From: Spisula solida | Taxonomy: Eukaryota > Mollusca > Bivalvia > Venerida > Mactridae | Direction of reading: 5' to 3' | NCBI GenBank assembly: GCA_947247005.1 | Contig: OX365948.1 | Span: 2,170,001 to 2,234,000 of the forward strand | DNA: 64,000 nt | In this document: piece by piece, positions 14,401 to 24,800 of the stretch | Position numbering within the stretch: position 1 is the first letter of the stretch | How the letters are laid out: the number at the start of each line of letters is the position of its first letter | The notes under the pieces: model-generated | The model's database searches: none | Seen by the model: the letters and a program-made list of their open reading frames with translations, nothing else | Told to the model about the DNA's origin: nothing | Position numbers and translations under genes: made by a program

Positions 14401-16406
14401 ACACCTAGACCAATACAAGAAAATGTGATACAATTAAAGGACATGTTAAAACAATTAGAACAAGGAATTCTGGATGTCGTCAAAGATGTTGATAACAAGA
14501 AAAAGGTGAGGATTAGATGTTTGATAATTGTCTTGTTCATTATGTCTGTCATGTTGTTTCAAATTCTTTAGGCATGACTTGACCATTTTAGATCAATACA
14601 TGATTCACAGACAATAATGTCAACTGGAGCTGTTTATGATATTGTTTGGTACATGCCTATTTATTGTAATCACCGTATGCTTGTCAGTAATTAAGCATGT
14701 AGTTTTGACCAAGTTGTAAGAGGGGGTATACTGAATTCTGCTTTTTAGCTCACCTGCCACAAAGTGGCAAGGTGAGCTTTTGTGATTGTTTTTTGTCCGT
14801 CGTCCGTCCGTTAACTTTTTCACCGTAAACACTCAAGCACTCTAAATCAAATATAGGTCAATTTCGAAGTTGGGTCATGTGGGGTCAAAAACTAGGTCAA
14901 AAGGTCAAATAATAGGAAAACCTTGTTAACACTCTGGAGGAATCATTTTTGCTTTGATCTTCATCAAACTTGGTTAGTAGTTGTATCTCAATGAAATCTA
15001 GGTCAAGTTTGAAGTTGGGTCATGTGGGGTCAAAAACTAGGTCAAATAATAGGAAAACCTTGTTAACACTCTGGTGGCCACATTTTTGCTTTAATCTTCA
15101 TGAAGTTTGGTCATAATGTTTATCTTAGTGACCTTAAGGTCAAGTTCGAAGTTGGGTCATGTGGGGTCAAAAGGTCATATAATAGTAAAACCTTGTTAAC
15201 ACTCTGGAGGTCACATTTTTGCTTTAATCTTCATGAAGATTAGTCAAAAATGTGTATCTTGGCGACCTTAAGGTCAATTTTGAAGTTTGGTCATGTGGGG
15301 TCAAAAACTAGCTCAAAAGGTCAAATAATAGGAAAACCTTGTTAATACTCTGGGGGCCGCATTTTTGCTTTTATCTTCACCAAACTTGGTCAGTAGTTGT
15401 ATCTCAATGAAATCTAGATCAAGTTTGAAGTTGGGTAATGTGGGGTCAGAAACTAGGTGAAAAGGCCAAATAATAGAAAAACCTTATTAACACACTTGAG
15501 GCCATATTTTTGCTTTAATCTTGATCAACTTTGGTCAAAATGTCTATCTTGATGACCTTAAGGTCACGTTTTGAAGTTGGGTCATATGTGGGTAAAAAAC
15601 TAGGTCAATATGTCAAATAATAGCAAAACCTTTTTAACACTCTGGAGGCCTCAGTTTTGCTTTAACCTTCATCAAGTTTAGTCAATATGTTTATCTTGAT
15701 GACATAAAGGTCAAGTTCAAAGTTGGCCATGTTTAGCAGGTGAGCGCCCCAGGATCTATGATCCTCTTGTCTTCATCAACTTTGGTCAAAATGTTTATCT
15801 TAATGACCTTTAGGTCACTTTCGAAGTTGGGTCATGTGAGGTCAAAAACTAGGTCAATATGTCAAATAATAGCAAAACCTTGTTTGACCATGTTTAGCAG
15901 GTGAGCTTCCCAGGATCTATGATCCTCTTGTTTGTCTGTCTGTCTGCCTGTCCGTAGACAAGTTTCTATGGATTTCCTTTAACTTTCACAGATAAACAAC
16001 CTCAACATGAAGATGTGCATGAAGGAATTAACTGCACAGTGATTTTTTCCACAAGACATCTCTAGTTCTTTCCAAATCCAGATTTTTGTCTCGGACAAGT
16101 GACCCTCCAGTATATTATTAAAGATTTAGTGGTTGTTGCTTATGTTTTAACAAGCATTTCTTTATGTGTTCATTCTGCATGTTAGGGAATTATTTTTTGT
16201 ATACATGTAATTTCTACAAAAAAAACCCCAGTAACAATGCATGTCTTGTTTGTTTGCAGCTTCTGAAAAACGACACTATACTAGCTAGAGAAAAGAAACT
16301 GTACACATACTTTTTTACCAACCCTGCAAAACTCCATAAAACATTAGAGGACATCTCAAGTCGACTACAAGCTGAATCTCACATGGACAAACCTGCTGCA
16401 TCATGA
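2432..16406 (+). CDS. HAUS3: HAUS augmin-like complex subunit 3, 13 coding exons
   Basis: HAUS3 is a coiled-coil subunit of augmin, the eight-protein complex that recruits gamma-tubulin to spindle microtubules for branching nucleation. Exons: 2432-2607, 4430-4543, 5087-5170, 6039-6150, 6856-7089, 7702-7844, 8555-8689, 9557-9740, 10541-10693, 11175-11271, 11854-12001, 14328-14505, 16260-16406. All introns are GT-AG, the phases agree, and the joined frame is 634 residues plus TGA (human protein about 603). Family landmarks: the N-terminal LGFP...DLDWMFE...LDWFC block (residues 13-43), FLSQ...YTRKQFFQ ending exon 5 (residue 240), the SRQDYF block ending exon 8 (residue 394), and a C-terminal LYTYFF segment (about 600). 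The rest is charged and coiled-coil-like. The start is the first ATG of the conserved N-terminus. Exons 6 and 12 border minisatellites that copy their splice sites. Confidence 0.95.
2638..2989. mobile_element. hAT-like MITE in HAUS3 intron 1
   Basis: The ends are inverted repeats: CAGGGCTCTCA at 2638 and TGAGAGCCCTG ending at 2989. The interior is G-rich with GGGGAATTT words and has no coding potential. A CAGGG terminus resembles hAT elements, but an 8-bp target duplication is not clear, so the superfamily is tentative. Confidence 0.55.
3571..4319. mobile_element. Mariner-like MITE in HAUS3 intron 1
   Basis: Terminal inverted repeats of about 30 bp, beginning CGAGGGGGTATCAAAAAG, match at both ends with one mismatch. 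They are flanked by TA on each side (3569-3570 and 4320-4321), the target duplication expected of Tc1/mariner transposons. At 749 bp with no intact transposase frame it is non-autonomous or decayed. Confidence 0.85.
5187..5532. repeat. 32-bp minisatellite in HAUS3 intron 3
   Basis: About eleven copies of a 32-bp unit (containing TAGTACTCACTCTAAGGG) begin 16 bp after the exon 3 donor site. Copies differ mainly at one T/A position (AGTTAG or AGTAAG), which alternates along part of the array and hints at expansion in pairs. Confidence 0.95.
5576..5825. mobile_element. Small CAGGGG-ended inverted-repeat element in HAUS3 intron 3
   Basis: It starts CAGGGGTCCTAC and ends GTAGAACCCCTG, imperfect 12-bp inverted repeats. 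ACCTTT flanks both sides and may be the target duplication. Related sequence, with the same phrases around CCATAACTTTGTCAA and GTGCCATTAGCACACAT, occurs at about 12330-12420, 25640-25885 and 30350-30600, so this is a dispersed family. Confidence 0.6.
6215..6545 (-). mobile_element. tRNA-derived SINE in HAUS3 intron 4
   Basis: Read on the minus strand from 6545, the head resembles a tRNA with an A-box-like TGGCTAAGTGG and a B-box-like GGTTTGAATCTC about 35 bp apart, as in Pol III-driven SINEs. The body includes GGTGTATAGCACCGATACACATG in both the strand and its complement context. Body fragments without the head recur at 3288-3335, 38455-38615 and 51293-51370. Confidence 0.7.
7811..8060 (+). 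repeat. 50-bp tandem repeat spanning the exon 6 splice donor of HAUS3
   Basis: Five 50-bp copies start at 7811, 7861, 7911, 7961 and 8011. Each contains the last 34 bases of exon 6 followed by the intact donor GTAAGT. The first copy is the real exon end (7844); the others lie in the intron. Reading past the first donor gives CTG TAA, an immediate stop. Confidence 0.95.
8077..8280 (+). mobile_element. tRNA-derived SINE in HAUS3 intron 6
   Basis: The head has an A-box-like TAGCCTAGTGGTAGAGCATC and a B-box-like CTTTGATCCCAGTC about 30 bp later, then a body with AATGTGACTGGGT. It does not fold as a complete tRNA, so it is called a SINE rather than a tRNA gene. Confidence 0.65.
8876..9345. repeat. 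Diverged duplicated intronic repeat
   Basis: Two diverged copies of a segment of about 130 bp (8876-9010 and 9205-9340) share CTCAAAGACT, AAAGGTATCAACTT and ATCTGCCCTTGTT in the same order. A weaker third copy lies between them around 9050-9130. Non-coding, inside HAUS3 intron 7. Confidence 0.7.
10258..10500. repeat. Diverged direct repeat in HAUS3 intron 8
   Basis: Two copies (about 10258-10330 and 10405-10480) share GTAACCA(C/T)TGGT(T/C)GGATTT, then an ACTTGAC/ACTTCAC block and GGCTCATTA-like sequence. This looks like part of a dispersed family rather than a gene. Confidence 0.55.
11586..11700. repeat. 60-bp local duplication in HAUS3 intron 10
   Basis: A segment beginning GACTTACCAAAATATGAATG is present twice, at 11586 and 11647, almost identical, with a smaller doubling of ATCTTGTATC inside the first copy. 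Confidence 0.9.
12591..14341 (+). repeat. 52-bp minisatellite copying the exon 12 acceptor of HAUS3, interrupted by a MITE
   Basis: About nineteen copies of a 52-bp unit run up to exon 12. Each unit carries the polypyrimidine-like TTTAACATTTCTAG and the first 14 bases of exon 12 (AGAGCCGACTGTAC). Only the last copy, at 14328, continues into the true exon. Starting translation at an upstream copy reads LEPTVQLSMYITCV and then TAA. A 760-bp element at 13177 splits the array. Confidence 0.95.
13177..13936. mobile_element. MITE inserted inside the HAUS3 minisatellite
   Basis: The ends are perfect inverted repeats of about 21 bp starting CCGTATAGCTGGTTATTTC. TA lies on both sides, and removing the element with one TA restores the repeat unit CCATGTATATA. 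No transposase frame is seen, so it is non-autonomous. Confidence 0.9.
14742..15931 (-). mobile_element. Composite tandem-array element with terminal hairpins (copy A)
   Basis: On the minus strand it begins ACAAGAGGATCATAGATCCT at 15770 (a second, duplicated head ends at 15931) and ends with the hairpin AGCTCACC...GGTGAGCT at 14747-14778 followed by AAAAA. Between them are about seven diverged units of roughly 145 bp with AAACTAGGTCAAAAGGTCA words, then a CGGACGGACGACGGAC tract. No protein is encoded. It lies in HAUS3 intron 12. Confidence 0.85.
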
Positions 16407-16879
16407 TTCCTGTATGATTCACAGAATGTGTTCAATCCTTCACTTTACAAGGGAAACATTTAATTATTTAAGATAGTTCATGATGATAGTTTCAGAACAT
16501 ATTTTGAATATAAACCTTTCCACAGAGGTCTTGCACGGTTTGTTGCTGTGCTTATGTTAGCAGTAATTAGGGATGTGCTTTGTTGATTGTTATAGATTTG
16601 AAACTATCTTGTATGGTGTAGCTGAAAGAATGCTGCATCTTGTCAGAATTCATTAGTTGTGTGGACCCATCACAGATTCATGATGAAAGGCAACCTTACT
16701 TGTCAACCAATTGAGCAGTTTATAGTGACATGAGTAGGGCAATCATGAAAATAAGTCTGTTTAGAACTGTAGGACCCCTGTATACGGATAGCAAGATCTA
16801 TCTGTGCAGTTCAACTTATTAGTCAAAGTGTAAGTGGACACCTGAATTAAACACCTAACTACCTTTGATGTGGACACAC

Positions 16880-17176
16880 TGATGTATCCCTGGACTGGTT
16901 CACATTGGTGTATCCCTGGACTGGTTCACATTCAATTTGGTGTATCCCCGGACTGGTTCACATTGGTGTATCCCCGGACAGGTTCACATTGGTGTATCCC
17001 CTAGACTGGTTCACATTGGTGTATCCCTGGACTGGTTCACATTGGTGTATCCCTGGACTGGTTCACGTTGGTGTATCCCTGGACTGGTTCACGTTGGTGT
17101 ATCCCTGGACTGGTTCACATTGGTGTATCCCCTGGACTGGTTCACATTGGTGTATCCCTGGACTGGTTCAAATTGG
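16880..17176 (+). repeat. 26-bp minisatellite in the HAUS3 3' UTR
   Basis: About eleven copies of a 26-bp unit containing TATCCCTGGACTGGTTCACA. It lies between the HAUS3 stop and its poly(A) signal, so it is expected in the mature mRNA. The long tryptophan-rich frames across it are a by-product of the repeat. Confidence 0.9.
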
Positions 17177-17258
17177 TTGGACTGTATACATTTCATACTT
17201 TTATGAACAGTAAACTATTAATATTAAATGACTATATTTATTGTTAAATATTGGATAA

Positions 17259-17264
17259 AATAAA
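17259..17264 (+). terminator. HAUS3: Poly(A) signal of HAUS3
   Basis: AATAAA about 850 bp after the stop codon and just past the 3' UTR minisatellite. It is the first canonical signal on this strand that I noted downstream of the gene. Confidence 0.6.
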
Positions 17265-17314
17265 GATGACATGTACTGAGCCCAATATCTGTTCTGTATT
17301 TATATATACATGTA

Positions 17315-17935
17315 TATATATCTCGAATTTTTCGTTATGTTGAAGATTCTTTCAAGTCCCAATTTTTCTCCTTCTTTGTCTATATGAAATCTCGAGACCT
17401 ATCTCGAAGTTTCTGGTCGAATTCTTCATTATCTCGAATTATTTTTTGGTCCCAATTAACTAATTCGCACTTTAAATCTATTGTTCATCTCAAAGTCGGG
17501 TCGAAGTGTGATCGTATCCGACTAGCGTCAAATGTTTTTCACACAATTGCCAGTATGAAATCTACGATTTACCTGTAATTTTCGCGCCTTCCATTGGTGA
17601 ACAATTATTTGTTTGCCACAATTTGCGCAAACTTTTATTGAAGATTCGAGTTGCTTCCAAACATCAATAAATATGTCATCTCGAACAATTGTTAGTAAAA
17701 ATAATAATTAAAGTCAATATTAGGAAGAAGAGTAATACTTGTATATAATATTAAATGAAGCATTTCTCACAAATATGTAGTTCTAATGACGAAACAAAAT
17801 GGCAGCGACCCGTAAATGACAGAAACTATAAAACTTGCAACTTTGATGATGAAAATTCTATCTCGAATTTTCGTTATGTCAAAGTAATTTCCACGGTCCC
17901 GTGAAATTCGAGATAACGAGAGTTGACTGTAGCAT
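17315..17935. mobile_element. Remnant of a pogo/Tigger-like element
   Basis: The right end on the minus strand reads CAGTCAACTCTCGTTATCTC next to TA, like pogo/Tigger termini. The left end keeps only internal TCTCGAATTTTTCGTTATG sequence and lacks a matching terminus. ATCTCGAATT words recur through the interior. No intact transposase. Confidence 0.5.
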
Positions 17936-19968
17936 CAAACAGCTGAAATTTAAAAAGGTATCAGGAACATGTATGAACTCTGTCTCAGATTACTATACAT
18001 TTAAAAGGGTTGGAATAGAAGTTTTACGCATAACCTGTCACTGCCTGGTGACCTTAACCTTGCTAGGTTGACAGACACAGATTCCCACAACCAACGCCTG
18101 CTTCATACCAAGGGATGAATATCATAAAATAGTGTTTACATCTTACTTTAAACTTGTATGTGGAAAGTGTTATTGAACGATGGTAATTAGTGCGCATTCT
18201 CTACATCAGGCCTGCTAATTAACAATCACTCTCGAGTCTGAAAACAAGGCTTGGTAGATGAGAGTACACCGCCAAAATAATGCATGCAACTGGATGGAAA
18301 GAAAAACAAGACTTTTGATTAGTTAACACATTTTATTATCAGATAAATCTGGCATACATACCAAATGATACATATGATATACATGCAGAGGGATTGACAC
18401 TATTTTGAAAAAGTGCCAAAGCCCTCAATGTGATCAAATGCAAACTGCAGTATAAAATATCTGGAAATTAACATTAAATATGTTAATCACATGATTATTT
18501 TATTACAGTAACACCAATTCTCCTGTGAAGTATTTATCGCCTTCAAAAGTGTCTTGGGTAGCATAAAATACTTACGTTTTTTTACTTACACACTTTTTCA
18601 CAAACTTAACAAGATAGTTTTTGTAATCCCAGTCTGCGCCACTACTTTAATTTCTCTGAGGAAGAATAACCCTCGATGGTCAACTCAAGCAAGGTGTGAA
18701 TTGGTACCTGTGAGGGCTGTGTCTGAACATGTTGGATATATCTGGACAACATATCTCAATGTTGCACACAAATCAGGAGACTCGAATGCAGGTTTCCTTA
18801 GGTAGCCAAATGACCAGGGGAAGTTAAATGCCAAAGGGTGACAGAACAGCTAAATTGCTGAGGCGGCCCTCAAAAACTGGTTACTTAACTTAATTTTTTA
18901 CCACAATCCTTACAAAATATACCCACCTACAGGTCAGTGAAAACTATCTTAGACCACTATTATAACGCAAGCATTAAATTTCATTCATCAATTATATATT
19001 ATAGTTGCAAGTGTGAAAGTTGGAAATTCTGAAAAACCCGAAATTCTCAAAATTTACAATAAGGGAAAATAAACAGAAACAGGCATTTTGCCACTCTCAA
19101 AAACCTGCTTTCGCCCATGTAGTTGGTTTAGCAGGCTATTCACAGACCAGTGTACCCACCAATGCGCATGTCAAAGAAAACAAAGCAATTATCAAAAATG
19201 GAGAACGTAATTAACCGGTGCAACAACTCTATAAAAAATTGTTAAATGAACAGAAGACACAGATGTTTTAGCCAATTAGAGACTGGCTGTCCTTGGCTAA
19301 CTGAAATAAGCCGAGTTTAGATGAGCTGCCCTATGGCAAGTAGAACATGAAAAAATACAAGCAATACAACAACTGATGAATTATTGCAACAATAACATTT
19401 CAATAGACACAGTTCGTTTATTTAGGTCTGTCACTCGTATACAATACAATGTGTATTCAGAACATCATATTTTAATAGTTACAACATTTTAATCAGATAA
19501 AAGACCAAGAAAATCAAAACCTTATCCACTAACCAACATATACCCATACTTAAACTTTTTGTTAAATTACGAAATTAGTCCGAGAACGTGCCATTGTTTA
19601 CACACACCATGTATACAAATGACAGACCTAAATCAACTCCTAACAATATTGTATGAAAAATATGACAAAATGTAAAACACTTAAGTGAACAGCTAAAAAT
19701 AGAATACACAACAATACCATAAACTACCGGTAAAAGCTGCCAAATGCTCAATGGTTTATTGGTGCCGAAGGTATTGAACCTTTGTTACAATAGATAGGAG
19801 GCACAAACCCCATCCACAATAGCATAATGCTGTTTGTTAAATGACGTCATGTAAAGACAACATAATATATTATATTAGTGGTCACTTGAATTAAACAACC
19901 ACCTGTCTTAAACAATTCCACGTCACCTGCTTCATCCTCGTCAATACATTACTGGACAGGCTGTTTAA
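17936..19968. other. Convergent intergenic region, nothing recognised
   Basis: AT-rich DNA between the HAUS3 3' end and the PPP1R8 3' end. The short frames at 18554-18805 and 19020-19214 match no family I know and have no splice or promoter context. Confidence 0.4.
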
Positions 19969-20321
19969 TTAGATGGTATTGTTTACACTGGTTTAAATGA
20001 TTATGTCTCGAGATTAGATGGTATTGTTTACACTGGTTTAAATGATTATGTCTCGAGATTAGATGGTATTGTTTACACTCGTTTAAATGATTTTGTCTCG
20101 AGATTAGATGGTATTGTTTACACTCGTTTAAATGATTGTGTCTCGAGATTAGATGGTATTGTTTACACTCGTTTAAATGATTATGTCTCGAGATTAGATG
20201 GTATTGTTTACACTCGTTTAAATGATTTTGTCTCGAGATTAGATGGTATTGTTTACACTCGTTTAAATGATTGTGTCTCGAGATTAGATGGTATTGTTTA
20301 CACTCGTTTAAATGATTATGT
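19969..20321. repeat. 45-bp minisatellite
   Basis: Nearly eight copies of a 45-bp unit containing ATTAGATGGTATTGTTTACA and ending in TCTCGAG. Copies differ at single positions (CTGG/CTCG and ATTATG/ATTTTG/ATTGTG) in a repeating order, which suggests higher-order duplication. Confidence 0.95.
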
Positions 20322-20350
20322 TGTTGAATGAATGTTTTTATTTAAACGAT

Positions 20351-20504
20351 GGTACGTCAATTATTCCAGGAATATGTCTATGGTACGTCAATTATTCCAG
20401 GCATTTGTCTATGGTATGTCAATTATTCCAGGCATTTGTCTATGGTACGTCAATTATTTCAGGCATTTGTCTATGGTACGTCAATTATTCCAGGCATTTG
20501 TCTA
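20351..20504. repeat. 31-bp minisatellite
   Basis: Five copies of a 31-bp unit, GGTACGTCAATTATTCCAGG plus CATTTGTCTAT. It starts 30 bp after a different 45-bp array. Confidence 0.95.
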
Positions 20505-20699
20505 AGTATTCTGTGCGACTGATTTACGGAAATATTTGCTAGAAGAAATTTCAATTGCAAACAAAAAGTTCCTAAGATTACCATGACTTTTCAAATTGGC
20601 TTTGAGTATCAGATCTTTGTCTGATAGAAATACATTGTATTAACAGCTACTGTACAGTAGTCACGAGCATTCAAAGGTAAATTTTCAAAGAAATAGAGG

Positions 20700-20865
20700 A
20701 TATTTGTTGATTTTGGTGTAAGATCGTATTTTATTTCATCGAGTGATCACAGAAAATCAATATTTTCACGAGTGGCGTAGCCACGAGTGAAAATATAATT
20801 TTATGTGATCACGAGTGAAATAAAATTGATCTTTCACCAAAAATCAACAAATTTTCTGTTTATTA
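20700..20865. repeat. Long imperfect palindrome
   Basis: The sequence folds back around GTGGCGTAGCCAC at about 20775-20790. The arms include TTGTTGATTTTGGTG...CACCAAAAATCAACAA and ATATTTTCACGAGTG...CACGAGTGAAAATAT. It could be a fold-back MITE. Non-coding. Confidence 0.75.
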
Positions 20866-21611
20866 TATGCCTCAATTTCTCTTAAAAGGGTACCGTAATT
20901 GGCTTAATTGGAAAAATCACGTCGAAATTGGAACGTCACGACGTGACAATTGTGACATCATGATGATGTAACGTACATTTTAAAGCCCGGCGCCGTTGAC
21001 GTTACGAATCTTTTTCTGCCAGCTTCTAAAACAGTGAAAATAACAAAGTGGTAATTTCACTGAAAATTCTCCGTAATCCATTAAAAGCAAATAATAAAGC
21101 TTTTTAAACTAAATATACAATAAGTAATTTCTGACCCTTTGTCTGAGAACATACAATAATTTTGAAATTTTGTATTGTCCAAAAAATAAACCCGACCCCA
21201 TGATTATAAAGCTGTTTTCATGCTCTACTCAACTTCAAGCTTGATAAGCTCCATGAAAGTTGTACAATTAAATAATCTTTACTGAGCTAAAAAATATTAC
21301 TCTACTTTTTTATAAATCTGTCCATGTAACTAAGTTTCAGTAAAATATGAGACACTTTACTGTTTAAAACATTTAAAGTTTGAGCACGAAGTTGAGTAGA
21401 GCATGAAAAAAGCTTTATAATCATGGGGCTTGGGTCTGACCTTAAAGTGTGAATATATTAAAAGGTTCCTGTGCAGATTTGAAGTCAATTATAGACGAGA
21501 AATCCACAGTGACTATGAATGATAATAATTGAAGACAAGGTTAATGAAGGTAAACCAAGTTAAATCAGATACTGGTATATTGACCTAAACAAATTTTGTT
21601 TCGGATATGAT
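20866..21611. other. Intergenic region with a pair of inverted segments
   Basis: No gene is seen. Segments around 21190-21240 (CCCATGATTATAAAGCTGTTTTCATGC) and 21395-21430 (GCATGAAAAAAGCTTTATAATCATGGGG, here paraphrased in blocks) are inverted copies about 200 bp apart, probably another fold-back element. Confidence 0.45.
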
Positions 21612-21617
21612 TTTATT
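21612..21617 (-). terminator. PPP1R8: Candidate poly(A) signal of PPP1R8
   Basis: TTTATT on the + strand (AATAAA on the minus strand) about 260 bp downstream of the PPP1R8 stop codon. Plausible but not unique in this AT-rich DNA. Confidence 0.35.
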
Positions 21618-21876
21618 ATTTCAGCTTCTTTGTGTATGTCGAGTATAATACACATGACCAGAGGGTCCTATCAACATGGGTGTCACAACTTCAGAACTAA
21701 GCTTTGAGCATGATGTGTAGCAATAACAGGGCGAGGCTATCCTAACAACCACATTATCACTAATCACTGGTGTGTACCTGGGTATCGTATCCTAACAACC
21801 ACATTATCACTGGTGTCACATGATGAATGAAGAAGACAATGCAGATAAAATCAATGAGAACTCTGTTGAAAAATGA

Positions 21877-24800
21877 TCACACAAGAAATGAATGAGTTGG
21901 TTTCTTCCCCGGCCAAGCTTCTTTTGCGTATTTCTTTTTCTTCGGCTCCTTTGAAATGTCTTCTGCGTTTATGTTCACAGATGGAGTTGGGTTTATTTGT
22001 GGCACTGTGATCTCCTCGTCCACATTGGGTGCTAGATTAGGCAAGGGCACACCAAGTTTAGCTGCCATACTGAATGAATTAGCTGCTGTCAATCCAGATC
22101 CTGGCATTGTGTCATATAAACTATGTGAATAGGAAAAACTTTGTAAACGTTTCGTAATATTATCTGTCATTGAACCTTGATTTAATCCAGTGTCTATTTT
22201 TGGTCGCTGTAAATAAAAGCAAGTACATGTATTAGAGTAAATGAGAGCAGCAAGGTATAATACGGAATGGAAATAATTTTTAACTCCAAATGAATCTACT
22301 GGACACAGATGCCCTCACTAGTCGTTTGACCATTACAATGGCCACAACTCAAACACTATGTGAATCTCAATAAAAAACATGGGTGCTCAACTACACAAGC
22401 TGACTACCATTCCTATTAAGTTTGATGACTGTAGCTTGATCAAATATTTAGTTACGTGTGACAAAACACTTTAGAATGGATTGACTATCTGATGTATGGA
22501 CAGACAAGGTAAGATCACTGTCCCATCCAATCTTTAGTGGCGGCATAAACATTGATCGAAATAAATAAACACTGGTACATCACTGGTACATCACAGAGGG
22601 TTAAAGCTATACCAATCATGGACAATTATTTGATTTTAATGTGAATATTTGGGAGCTTGAGAATGCTAGTAGCAATGAAGTAACAAAATGCAGTCAGATA
22701 TAAGACTGCCTCAGACAACTATGACCAATGCCATAATTATAACAGTGTATAAATGTTACTATACATTCATTTAAAAAATTACTGTATTTTAAAATCTCTA
22801 TTTATTACTGCTGTGTTTTTAAGAATAAGTAAGTGACCAACCTTTGCAGCAATAAATTGTGTGGATACCATATTCCGGAACTTTCCAATAGATGGATCAA
22901 CATCCTCTGTAGAAACAAACACAATGTTATAACAATATCATAATTAGAGATGGCAACGAGTACTAAAATCGGTACTCCGGTACTCGGTCATTCTTCCGAT
23001 CGAGTACTCGGGTACTCGGAAAACTATAAATGTGAATGATATTTTGGACACAGAAATGTTGTACTGCAAACGTGCGTGTTCAACTTCAAATAGAACATCG
23101 TGTATGCTTGTCCATTCTGTTCAGTTGATGGTCAAATCTATATCGGTAAAATAATGTTGAAACAAAACAAGAGGGCCCAAAGGGCCCTAGGTCGCTCACC
23201 TGTCGAACTTGACCTAGATTTTGTTGAGACGATCATTGTCACCAAGTTTTATACAGATTAGGTCAATATTGTGACCTCTAGTGACTACACAAGGTTTTTA
23301 TATGATTTGACCTAACAACCTAGTTTTTGACCCTAGATAAACTAATATCGAACTTGACCTAGATTTTGTTGAGATGATCATTGTGATCAAGTTACATAAC
23401 GATTCAGTCAAAATTGTGACCTCTAGTGACTACACAAAGTTTTTCTATGATTTGACCTTGTGACCTAGTTTTTGGCCCCAGATAACCCAATATCGAACTT
23501 GACCTAGATTTTGTTGAGATGATCATTGTGACCAAGTTTCATAAAGATTAGGCTAAAATTGTGACCTCTAGTGACTACACAAAGTTTTTCTATTATTTGA
23601 CCTTGTGACCTAGTTTTTGACCCCAGATGACCCATTATCGAACTTGACCTAGATTTTGTTGAGATGATCATTGTGATCAAGTTACATAAAGATTAAGTCA
23701 AAATTGTGACCTCTAGTGACTACACAAAGTTTTTCTATTATTTGACCTTGTGACCTAGTTTTTGACCCCAGATGACCCATTATCGAACTTGACCTAGATT
23801 TTGTTGAGATGATCATTGTGATCAAGTTACATAAAGATTAAGTCAAAATTGTGACCTCTAGTGACTACACAAGGTTTTTCTATGATTTGACCTTGTGACC
23901 TAGTTTTTGACCCCAGATAACCCAATATCAAACTTGACCTAGATTTTGTTGAGATGATCATTGTGACCAAGTTTCATAAAGATTAGGCTAAAATTGTGAC
24001 CTCTAGTGACTACACAAGGTTTTTCTATGATTTGTCCTTGTGACCTAGTTTTTGACCCCGGATGACCCAATATTGAACTTGACCTAGATTTTGTTGAGAC
24101 GATCATAGTGACCAAGTTTCATAAAGATTAAGTCAAAATTGTGACCTCTAGTGACTACACAAGGTTTTTCTATGATTTGACCTAGTGACCTAGTTTTTGA
24201 CCCCAGATTACCCAATATTGAACTTGGCCTAGATTTTGTTGGGATGATCATTGTGACCAAGTTTCATAAAGATTAGGCCAAAATTGTGACCTCTAGTGTC
24301 TACACAAGCCAATTGTTGACGGACGGACGGACGGACAGACGACGGACGACTGACGACGGACGACGGACGAAGAGTGATCACAAAAGCTCACTCTGTCACT
24401 TTGTGACAGGTGAGCTAAAAACTAACAAAAGAACAACAATACAGTGTAAATGCAGTATAAGTTATAGTCAATAAGGCTAGAAAATCGAATAATAACAAAT
24501 TAACACCTATGGGGGAATACTCTTATCAACCGGTGACATAGTTATATTTACACAGCGTGACGCCGTCGAGTTATCGTTCATTCAAACACCCGCGAGAACG
24601 ATTATAATTTAAAGTAATATTTTATTAATTTCTTAATCGATTGTCACACCCAATGAGCAATAACTGCCAATTAAAGATTGATGACAAGCACTCGGATTGA
24701 TGTCAACAAAAGAACCCCAAGCTACGTGTCATAAACAAACTAACAGACGATGATTGACAGGTCTGCATGTGTTTTGCTTGCAATAAGCGCGGATGACACT

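Noticed and set aside
16905..17213. Two overlapping long frames rich in WFTLVYPWTG-type repeats
   Set aside because: They are translations of the 26-bp minisatellite in the HAUS3 3' UTR; any frame stays open because the unit lacks stops.
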